Shown: piece after piece, positions 1 to 6,003 of the stretch
Position numbering within the stretch: position 1 is the first letter of the stretch
Layout: each line of letters starts with the position of its first letter
From: JBCCZC01 sp039188505
GTDB taxonomy: Bacteria > Pseudomonadota > Gammaproteobacteria > Xanthomonadales > SZUA-38
Assembly (NCBI GenBank): GCA_039188505.1
Contig: JBCCZC010000232.1
Coordinates: 1 to 8,906 of the forward strand
Length of the DNA stretch: 8,906 bases
Direction: 5' to 3'
The notes under the pieces: generated by a model
Database searches by the model: none
What the model was told of the DNA's origin: nothing
What the model saw: only the letters and a program-made list of their open reading frames with translations
Position numbers and translations under genes: made by a program

Positions 1-535
1 AGCGCGAGACCAGCATGCGGGCGCTGTTGGCTGAGGGTGTATCGGTGGCCAGGGCGATCTCGTCGAAGGAGTAGCCGAACTCGACGCGCAGAATCACCGC
101 TTCGCGGGCTTTCTTGCTCAACGTCATCAGCGCCCCCTCGTATTGCTCGAGCACCTCATGACCGATGACCTTGCTCATGATCGAAGCTTCAGGGTCCTGC
201 ACTTCGTGCTCGCTGTCGTTCACGCCGTGCTGGTTTCGCCGCGTCACCCGGCGGATCTCCATCCGGATGTTGTTCAGCATGATCTTGCGAAGATAGGCCA
301 GGAACGCGCCCTCGCGCAGCGCCTCGAAGTCGTCGATGCGATCCAGCGTGCGCATCAGTGCCACCTGAACCAGGTCGTGGGTATCCGACAGGTCTCGCGC
401 ATACTGGGGCAGACGGCCGTGAGCCCAGCGCGTGATGATGGGAAGAAAGTGACGATACAGCTGTTCGCGTGCGGCTTCGTCGCCATCAGCCACCCGCTGC
501 AGCAACGCTGCCGTCGACTCAAGCGACTGATTCAT
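1..535 (-). CDS. ECF-type RNA polymerase sigma factor (C-terminus beyond left edge)
   Basis: This is an alternative sigma factor that would direct RNA polymerase to a specific promoter set. The frame is open from the ATG at 535-533 to the left edge, giving 178 residues. Region 2 spans about residues 25-70 and includes 'ARDLSDTHDLVQ' and 'LMRTLDRIDDF', the typical core-binding and -10-recognition helices. Region 4 spans about 128-178 and includes 'LSKKAREAVILRVEFGYSF' and a helix-turn-helix 'DEIALATDTPSANSARMLVS' for the -35 element. ECF proteins are usually 180-200 residues, so only a short tail is missing. The start has a poor Shine-Dalgarno sequence but a good promoter about 30 nt upstream. 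The style 'ARDL-DTHDLVQ ... PSANSARM' resembles sigma factors often found beside Ser/Thr protein kinases. Any such partner would lie left of the window, and no anti-sigma gene is visible here. The family call is firm; the kinase link is inference. Confidence 0.9.
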   Translation of the reverse strand, partial: MNQSLESTAALLQRVADGDEAAREQLYRHFLPIITRWAHGRLPQYARDLSDTHDLVQVALMRTLDRIDDFEALREGAFLAYLRKIMLNNIRMEIRRVTRRNQHGVNDSEHEVQDPEASIMSKVIGHEVLEQYEGALMTLSKKAREAVILRVEFGYSFDEIALATDTPSANSARMLVSR

Positions 536-567
536 GGGGTAGATGCGGGGGCGGCAACAGGCGTTCG

Positions 568-596
568 AGTATAGGTCGACAACGATGCCAGCTCAA
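568..596 (-). promoter_or_regulatory. Probable sigma-70-type promoter of the ECF sigma gene
   Basis: Read on the minus strand, a -35 hexamer TTGAGC (596-591) is followed after exactly 17 nt by a -10 hexamer TATACT (573-568), five of six matches to consensus. Transcription would begin near 561, leaving a leader of about 26 nt before the ATG at 535. Housekeeping-type boxes suggest basal transcription rather than pure autoregulation. This is read from sequence only. Confidence 0.55.
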
Positions 597-696
597 AACG
601 TGAGGCGTGCCTGGTCTACCGGTCTGTCCACGCCTTCCTCCAGGCCTTTCCCCGCCTGCCCAAGCCTTTGCGACAATGCACCGTTCGGGTTCCAGC

Positions 697-716
697 AATG
701 GGGACAGTGTAGATTT
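697..716 (+). repeat. Short direct repeat, left copy
   Basis: The sequence AATGGGGACAGTGTAGATTT lies just upstream of the UPF0158 gene. A second copy (AATGGGGCAGGTACATTT) begins within that gene's stop codon at 1193. The two differ by two single-base gaps and one substitution. The pattern resembles the GGGGACAGTGTACATTT-like motif that I associate with REP-type transposase loci in gammaproteobacteria, an assignment made from memory. Confidence 0.55.
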
Positions 717-761
717 CTGGGGCAAGACAAAACCAACACGCCCCCCTTTTTGGAGAAGCTC

Positions 762-1193
762 ATGCCTGTCGACCTCAGCGATCTCGAAGACGCTTTCCAA
801 TGCGCAAGCTATGGCGAAGGACCGCTCGACACCCTGGCGGTCGTGCGGCGCTCGACCGGGGAGATCTTCGTCAGAACCGACGGCGGCGTCGACGACGGCT
901 TCCCAGCGGACTACCGGGACGACATTTCGGACTATGTCGAGATCCCCGGCAGGCACGACCTTGCCTTGGGTACGGGGCTGGTCTTCAGATTCGTCGATCG
1001 GCACGTTCCAGAACTTCGTAAGCAGGTCGAGCGATATTTCTGCGGGCCCGGCGCGTACGCAAAGTTCAAGGACCTCCTTGAGCGACATCGAGTTCTGGAG
1101 CAGTGGTACGACTTCGAACAGGTCGAAACTTTGATAGCGCTCAGGGACTGGTGCGATGAAGTCGGACTGGAGATCGGCTCGAAGACCTCTTGA
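762..1193 (+). CDS. UPF0158 family protein
   Basis: This is a small soluble protein of 143 residues in a family of unknown function. The family pattern is clear: an N-terminal 'VDLSDLEDAFQ', a beta-rich stretch with 'STGEIFVRTDGG', then 'DYVEIPGRHDLALG' and 'LVFRFVDRHVPE'. The C-terminal half has 'GAYAKFKDLLERH', 'LEQWYDFEQ' and the closing 'ALRDWCDEVGLEI'. There is no signal peptide or membrane segment, so it is cytoplasmic. I chose the ATG at 762 because GGAG (752-755) sits 6 nt upstream and because family similarity begins there. The frame stays open upstream to 543, but those codons (including 'MRGRQQAFEYRS') have no family character. It is divergent from the sigma gene and followed after 206 nt by the acyltransferase gene, so it is probably transcribed alone. 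Near-identical short repeats bracket it. The family call is firm and the function is unknown. Confidence 0.88.
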   Translation: MPVDLSDLEDAFQCASYGEGPLDTLAVVRRSTGEIFVRTDGGVDDGFPADYRDDISDYVEIPGRHDLALGTGLVFRFVDRHVPELRKQVERYFCGPGAYAKFKDLLERHRVLEQWYDFEQVETLIALRDWCDEVGLEIGSKTS

Positions 1194-1210
1194 ATGGGGC
1201 AGGTACATTT
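1193..1210 (+). repeat. Short direct repeat, right copy, with an inverted partner at 1234-1246
   Basis: AATGGGGCAGGTACATTT overlaps the TGA stop of the UPF0158 gene by one base and matches the copy at 697-716. A third, inverted version lies 23 nt further on: the reverse complement of 1234-1246 is GGGGCAGTGACAT. Copies two and three could fold into an imperfect stem. See the finding on these repeats. Confidence 0.5.
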
Positions 1211-1288
1211 ACCGCGCACATGGGAGGCCATTGATGTCACTGCCCCCTTGCGCACCATCAAGTTGGCCCCTGCCTCGCCACCCACGGA

Positions 1289-1329
1289 CTCGGTAGCCGA
1301 GCCGTCCCTGCCGAGGGTGCGGTCCCTCG
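1289..1329 (+). terminator. Two adjacent small hairpins, possible terminator of the UPF0158 gene
   Basis: The first hairpin pairs CTCGG (1289-1293) with CCGAG (1297-1301) around a 3-nt loop. The second pairs CGAGGG (1312-1317) with CCCTCG (1324-1329) around a 6-nt loop. Neither is followed by a T-run, so this is at best a weak or factor-assisted terminator. Such short stems also occur by chance in GC-rich DNA. Confidence 0.2.
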
Positions 1330-1399
1330 TACCGTCGATCGATCACGACCTCGTCGCTGGTATCCTTCTCGCGCAGGCGATGCCATAGAGGACGATGGT

Positions 1400-4219
1400 T
1401 TGGAGTTCCGGCGGGAAATCGAGGGCCTTCGTGCTCTGGCCATTGTGCCGGTGGTGCTCCATCACGTTTGGCCCTCGGCCGTACCCGGCGGCTATGTCGG
1501 GGTCGACGTCTTCTTCGTCATCTCGGGATTCCTGATCACACGCCTGCTGGCCACCGAGCTATCGGCCACCGGTACGATCTCGATCAGTCATTTCTACGCG
1601 CGTCGAGCGCGTCGGCTGCTTCCGGCGGCGACGTGCGTCATTGCCGCGGTGCTGATCGCGCGGCCGCTGTTCTCGACGCTCTACTGGAGCGCGTTGCCCG
1701 CGGAGGCGCTCGCCAGCCTCTTCTACGTGCAGAACTGGCATCTTGGATTCCAGGCCGTCGACTACTTCGCCATCGAGAGTTCGGCCGGGCCACTCCAGCA
1801 CTACTGGTCGCTCTCGATCGAAGAACAGTACTACCTGGTCTGGCCGCTGCTGTGCCTGGTCACGGCGCATTTCGCGACCCGTGCGGGCTCAAAAACGCTC
1901 GGACCGATCGTCGCACTGATCGCCACGCTCGGTCTCGCTTCCCTGGCCTGGTCCGTCATTTCCACGCCGAAGGATCCGGCGATGGCCTATTTCTCGACCC
2001 TTACCCGCGCGTGGGAGCTCGCGCTCGGCGGATTGCTGGGAGTCTCGCATCGCTGGGAAACGCTGGCGCCGGCGCTGCGCCGCATCCTGGGGCTCGGCGG
2101 GTTGGGCATGATCGTGGGGGCGGTCATGCTCTTCGATCGCGCATCCCCGGTACCCGGCTTCCACGCGCTGCTGCCCACGGTCGGGGCGGCGCTGATCATC
2201 ATCGCGGGCCGGGGTGAGCGACTCTCCGCCTACGGCTTGCTGTCCCTGGCGCCGCTTCAATACCTCGGTCGCCTGTCCTACTCCCTCTATCTTTGGCACT
2301 GGCCGATCATCTTCGTCATCGCCGGCGGCAGCGTCGGCCTCGCGGTCGCTCCCGGCATCGCGGCGATATTCCTCTCCATCGCCGTCGCCCACTTCTCCTA
2401 CGAGATGATCGAGGAACGATTCCGTCGACCGACTCGCGGCCCCTTTTCCCGGAGATCGACCGCTGCGCTGGCCAGCGTCTGCCTGGCGGTACCGATCGCC
2501 GTCGTGGCGCTGCAGACACGCGAGGATTCGACGGGAGCCGACAGCGGGAGCGCCAACTTTGACCTCGATGCGGCGCTGCTCACGGTAAGCCGGGACCGGG
2601 GCGATGCGTTTCTCGAGGGCTGCTACTCACGAGGCGACAACGTCGACGCCAAGCTGTGTCGCCACGGAGATCCCACCTCCGAAACCCGGGTGTTGCTGAT
2701 CGGTGACAGCCATGCGATCCACTGGTATCCCGCTTTTCAGGCCCTTGCCGATCGACTGCGATGGGATTTCGCGTTGCTCGCCAAGCCGACCTGCCCCTGG
2801 GGCCGAGTGACCACGCGCGACGGCAAGGGCGAGCCGCGGGAGCTTTGTGGCCGCTGGTACCAGAACGCGCTGACCCTCATCAACGAGATGGATCCGGCGC
2901 TGCTCGTCTTCTCCCAGTCGCGCCTCAAGACCGTGTACGGCGCGCCGGATCGGGCCAGCACCGAGCGCTCGCTCACGGACGCCCTGGCCGCCGACTGGCG
3001 AGAGCAAATGGCGGCCGGGCGACGGGTGGTTGCCTTGCGGGATACGCCGAGGCTCTACGAACCGGGGCCCGAGTGCCTCGCGCGAAACCGCACGCAGCCC
3101 GAGCGGTGCGGTGAGGTTCGCGAACGCTCGATCGACAATCCAACTCGCCTGGATCCCCTGGTGTTGGCCGCTGCCAAGACACCGGGCGTCGTCCTGGCCG
3201 ACCTGACGGACGCGATCTGCGACGACACCTACTGCCCGGCCATTCGCGACGACCGCATCGTCTGGGCGGACAGCCATCACCTGACCGGTTCGTTTGCCGA
3301 ACAGCTCGCACCGGCGCTCGAGCAGGCGGTGCCCTGGCGCGCGTTGATGAAGGGCGCACCGGAACCCGTCGTCTCCGCATCGGCGCTCGCGCTTCTCGAG
3401 AGCCTCGGCTCCTCCCAGGCCATCGTGCGGCCTTGCACGGACAAGAGCGCCAAGGCGACGGTGGGATGCTGGGCCGGCGATGACTCCGCCACCCGAACTC
3501 TAGTGCTCGCCGGTGATAACCGCGCGGCCCAGTGGCGGGATGTCATGGACCGCTTTGGCCAGGCACACGGATTCCGTGTACGACACTTCGCCATCCAGAA
3601 ATGCGCGCTTGGCGTGACGAATCCGCTGCAAGGACAAGATTCGCATACCCGTTCGGCGTGCGTTGCCCGGTGGCAACAGGTCGCGGAGAGCATCGCGTCG
3701 ATCGCGCCCGAGCTGCTGGTACTCGGGCAGTCCCGGGGCCACCGGATCGAGGATTTCACGGACTCGGTCCGCAACAGTCGGCGGCTCCTGAACGGCATCG
3801 AACACTTCCTCGAGCTGACCGCCGCCGACGCCGGCGATACGGTCTTGATAGCGGACACGCCGCGTATGCGCGAGACGGTTCCGAAGTGCGTCGCCGAAGA
3901 GCCGCAGACCGCGGTCGAACGATGCAGCACGACCCGGGACCGCGCGCTGAGCAATCCAAGGCGACCGGACCCGATCCTTGAATTGGGTGCCAAGAAGCCC
4001 GCCCTCACGGTCGTGAATCTCAGCGATCGCATCTGCGACCCGGAAAGCTGCGGCCCCGTCGATGAGGACACGGGCGTCGTCAAGTTCGCTACCCGCTATC
4101 TGCTCAGCGAGGCCTATGCGTCAACGCTGTATCCCGAGATCGAGCGCGCCTTGCTGTCGGTGGGGCTGGCGTCTGCAGGCATCGAGCAGGAAAGGGAAAA
4201 ACCCGCGCCGCCACCCTGA
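1400..4219 (+). CDS. Membrane acyltransferase (acyltransferase-3, OafA-like) with tandem SGNH domains, the second degenerate
   Basis: This inner-membrane protein of 939 residues probably moves acetyl or other acyl groups onto a surface glycan such as O-antigen or exopolysaccharide. Residues 1-340 form the multi-pass acyltransferase-3 domain. It opens with 'EIEGLRALAIVPVVLHH' and carries the R-x10-H motif (R11, H22), 'GGYVGVDVFFVISGFLI' and 'HYWSLSIEEQYYLVWPL'. One more hydrophobic segment (about 353-373) leads to the periplasm. The first SGNH domain (about 390-650) keeps the nucleophile in 'LLIGDSHA' (S437) and the acid-base pair in 'WADSHHLT' (D624, H627). A second copy (about 655-935) aligns throughout but reads 'LAGDNRA' (N707), with A897 and Y900 in place of D and H. 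Fusions with one SGNH domain are usually 600-700 residues long, so this protein has a whole extra domain. The start is TTG at 1400, with AGAGGA (1387-1392) upstream. An ATG at 1395 is out of frame. The glycan substrate is inferred from the family. Confidence 0.93.
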   Translation: MEFRREIEGLRALAIVPVVLHHVWPSAVPGGYVGVDVFFVISGFLITRLLATELSATGTISISHFYARRARRLLPAATCVIAAVLIARPLFSTLYWSALPAEALASLFYVQNWHLGFQAVDYFAIESSAGPLQHYWSLSIEEQYYLVWPLLCLVTAHFATRAGSKTLGPIVALIATLGLASLAWSVISTPKDPAMAYFSTLTRAWELALGGLLGVSHRWETLAPALRRILGLGGLGMIVGAVMLFDRASPVPGFHALLPTVGAALIIIAGRGERLSAYGLLSLAPLQYLGRLSYSLYLWHWPIIFVIAGGSVGLAVAPGIAAIFLSIAVAHFSYEMIEERFRRPTRGPFSRRSTAALASVCLAVPIAVVALQTREDSTGADSGSANFDLDAALLTVSRDRGDAFLEGCYSRGDNVDAKLCRHGDPTSETRVLLIGDSHAIHWYPAFQALADRLRWDFALLAKPTCPWGRVTTRDGKGEPRELCGRWYQNALTLINEMDPALLVFSQSRLKTVYGAPDRASTERSLTDALAADWREQMAAGRRVVALRDTPRLYEPGPECLARNRTQPERCGEVRERSIDNPTRLDPLVLAAAKTPGVVLADLTDAICDDTYCPAIRDDRIVWADSHHLTGSFAEQLAPALEQAVPWRALMKGAPEPVVSASALALLESLGSSQAIVRPCTDKSAKATVGCWAGDDSATRTLVLAGDNRAAQWRDVMDRFGQAHGFRVRHFAIQKCALGVTNPLQGQDSHTRSACVARWQQVAESIASIAPELLVLGQSRGHRIEDFTDSVRNSRRLLNGIEHFLELTAADAGDTVLIADTPRMRETVPKCVAEEPQTAVERCSTTRDRALSNPRRPDPILELGAKKPALTVVNLSDRICDPESCGPVDEDTGVVKFATRYLLSEAYASTLYPEIERALLSVGLASAGIEQEREKPAPPP

Positions 4220-4365
4220 GTGCTTCCGCAACGCGGCCGAGACGGCAACGCTGTTGGTGGACCAGGCGCTTCCTGGGAAGCCGATGCCCCAGGGGGTGTT
4301 TCGGCTGCTTGATCTGGCGGCCAGACCGACCAATCGCGCGTTCCCGGACAGGATCCGCCGGTGCC
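4218..4365 (+). pseudogene. Probable decayed fragment of an IS91-family transposase
   Basis: One frame immediately after the acyltransferase stop reads 'CFRNAAETATLLVDQALPGK' and then 'PMPQGVFRLLDLAARP'. I recognise the order of residues of IS91-type transposases just after their zinc-binding cysteines, where proteins typically read like 'RRMAETAAHLVD-VLP-KP-RQWVLS' followed by 'LR-LFA--P'. Matching positions include ETA, LVD, LP, KP and Q. The usual W is replaced by G, and the S-x-P segment appears to be deleted. No start codon, catalytic tyrosine region or element ends are visible, so only a stump would remain. The similarity is from memory and covers about 35 residues. Confidence 0.4.
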
Positions 4366-4575
4366 TGCAGCCCGGGAAGAACAGGCCGATCCGGTCGCAC
4401 CCGAAGGAAGGCTCCGTCTCGGCATGTTGCCGAGACGGAGACCGCCATGGAACGGCGTGCAGAGACGGTCGAACACGAGTTCCGCCCGCAACTGCCGTTC
4501 GGCGAACGCCCGGTCATGTTCATCGAGCGATCGCCGTGCCGCGGACCGGCGACCTGGTTCCATGATCGGTGCGGC
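4220..4575. other. Gene-free stretch between two convergent genes
   Basis: These 356 bases separate the stop of the acyltransferase gene from the stop of the DUF1501 gene. Open frames cross the region on both strands, but none has a convincing start, ribosome site or full-length protein family. It holds the probable transposase stump in its first 150 bases and a strong hairpin at 4412-4440. A short frame at 4447-4482 recalls the end of a DDE transposase. I see nothing else in it. Confidence 0.6.
4412..4440. terminator. Perfect 13-bp hairpin, probable bidirectional terminator
   Basis: Bases 4412-4424 pair without mismatch to 4428-4440 around a TGT loop. The stem is GC-rich and lies between converging genes, where a shared terminator is expected. 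There is no T-run on the plus strand after it. On the minus strand the next bases read CCTTCCTTCGG, only mildly T-rich. It could instead be a leftover palindrome of a mobile element. Confidence 0.5.
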
Positions 4576-5988
4576 TCAGGCGCGGGCTTGCGACCCGCTC
4601 GTCGAGGAGGAAAGAAACTGGAGTGACGCGTCGCTGGGGAAACCAGCCAGATTTGGAAACACGGTCTCGAGCTCGGAGCGACGTAGCCCGAACCACCTCC
4701 CGAGGACTTCGGCGTATTGATCGACGCTGACGGCCGGGATCAGCCGCCCCTGCCCCGCGTCGTGATCATGTCCGAACCGAGTCTCGGGAAACTGCCCGTA
4801 GAGGCGCCCGCCCAGTACATCGCCTCCCAGAACGAGCTGGTGTCCGCCCCAGCCGTGGTCGGTGCCGTCACCGTTCGCAGCAAGCCCTCGGCCGAAGTCG
4901 GACGCCGTGAAGAGCGTGACCTGTCGATCGGTTCCAAGCTCCTGCATGGCGGCGCTGAATGCCGCCAGGCCATCATCGATCTCAGCCAGAAGTGCCGGCA
5001 GCGCATCTGCCTGGTTCGAGTGGGTGTCAAAGCCGCTCATCCCAACGAAGAAAACCTGGCGGGCCGTGCCGAGCGCGTCACGCAGACCGATGGCCTCGGC
5101 CACCGTTCGAAGCTGCGAACCGAGCCCGGTGAGGGGGAATTCGGTCGAGAGCATCGGCGCCTGCGCATAGATGCCGTTGTAGCGCGCGTTCGCGTCGAAC
5201 GCCCTGCCCATGAGGCCCGCGACGTCGCGCTCGAGGAGATCTGGTCGAGCACCGAAAGACTGTCGAAAGTGTGCACGAAGAATCGGCGCAAGAGGATCAG
5301 TCATGTCGAGCCCATCGAGATAATCGATCGTCGAGGCGCCGCCGGCACCGACGGCGAAGGGCGTCGTCGCGACGCCGGTCAGAAAAGTGGTGTTTCCGGC
5401 CGTGGTCATGGCCGTGAATGGTCGACTCGCTGACGCGACGCCGGCCGCAGCGAGATCCGTGAAGAGCCCGCCCCATCCGAGGGTCGCGCCTTCGGGAGAA
5501 TTCGACTGCCAGATGCTCTGCTGATCGTTGTGGGAGAAGAGCTTCGGTGGCAACCGCGCGGCGTCCGACAGGAAAGCCCGTCGATCGACCACTTCGATCA
5601 AGGGGCCGACATTGCCCAAGACCGCCAGGCGACCGCCGTTGAACAGCGCCTGGACACTAGGCATCTCCGGAGGCAACGCGAAACGACGGGCTGCGAAGTC
5701 GGCGCCGTTTTCCGGAGAGAGCTCCAGCAGGGCGCTTCGAGCGCGGCGGTCGCCGTAGAGCTGGAGCAGAGACCGACGGGCTGAGACCAGTTGATCGTAA
5801 CCAGCGGAGTCCGAGGGAAGGATCAGGTCATGGTTGTCGAGGCCGCCGAACAGAAACACGCAGACCAGAGCACGATAGTCCGTGGTCCCCATGGTCGCGT
5901 GCTGGCTGAAGCCGGCCACTGGCGCCAAAGCTGGATAGAGGCCGGCCGCGCCAGCCCTTTTCAGAAAGGATCTACGATTGAGCGTCAT
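4576..5988 (-). CDS. DUF1501 protein, Tat-exported
   Basis: This 470-residue exported protein belongs to the DUF1501 family, whose members resemble the alkaline phosphatase/sulfatase fold but whose reaction is not known. The N-terminus carries a twin-arginine signal, 'NRRSFLKRAGAAG' (R5, R6), followed by a hydrophobic run and a probable cleavage near 'GFSQHA', so it should be folded before export. Family hallmarks are 'VCVFLFGGLDNHDLILP' near residues 42-58, 'GFDTHSNQ' (D321, H323), 'TASDFGRG' and 'GTDHGWGGH' (D377, H378), then 'GGDVLGGRLYGQFPE' and a C-terminal 'VDQYAEVLGRWFGL'. The aspartates and histidines look like a metal-site set, which is inference. The ATG at 5988 has GGAG 8 nt upstream and lies 15 nt after the stop of the DUF1800 gene, so the two are co-transcribed. 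Length and motifs look complete. Confidence 0.93.
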   Translation of the reverse strand: MTLNRRSFLKRAGAAGLYPALAPVAGFSQHATMGTTDYRALVCVFLFGGLDNHDLILPSDSAGYDQLVSARRSLLQLYGDRRARSALLELSPENGADFAARRFALPPEMPSVQALFNGGRLAVLGNVGPLIEVVDRRAFLSDAARLPPKLFSHNDQQSIWQSNSPEGATLGWGGLFTDLAAAGVASASRPFTAMTTAGNTTFLTGVATTPFAVGAGGASTIDYLDGLDMTDPLAPILRAHFRQSFGARPDLLERDVAGLMGRAFDANARYNGIYAQAPMLSTEFPLTGLGSQLRTVAEAIGLRDALGTARQVFFVGMSGFDTHSNQADALPALLAEIDDGLAAFSAAMQELGTDRQVTLFTASDFGRGLAANGDGTDHGWGGHQLVLGGDVLGGRLYGQFPETRFGHDHDAGQGRLIPAVSVDQYAEVLGRWFGLRRSELETVFPNLAGFPSDASLQFLSSSTSGSQARA

Positions 5989-6003
5989 GAGTATTGCTCC
6001 GTT

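Noticed and set aside
543..761. Longer N-terminus for the UPF0158 protein
   Set aside because: The added 73 residues have no family similarity and contain one of the direct repeats. The ATG at 762 has a good ribosome site.
519..1208. 229-residue open frame on the minus strand
   Set aside because: It lies antisense to the well-supported UPF0158 gene and also overlaps the 5' end of the sigma gene. It resembles no family and is a high-GC shadow frame.
1395..1527. ATG at 1395 as the acyltransferase start
   Set aside because: It is out of frame with the protein and its frame closes at a TGA after about 43 codons. The TTG at 1400 keeps the family N-terminus.
4104..4563. Minus-strand open frames of 139 and 149 residues in the convergent gap
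   Set aside because: They run antisense into the acyltransferase 3' end, have low-complexity Arg/Pro/Ser-rich translations and match no family I recognise.
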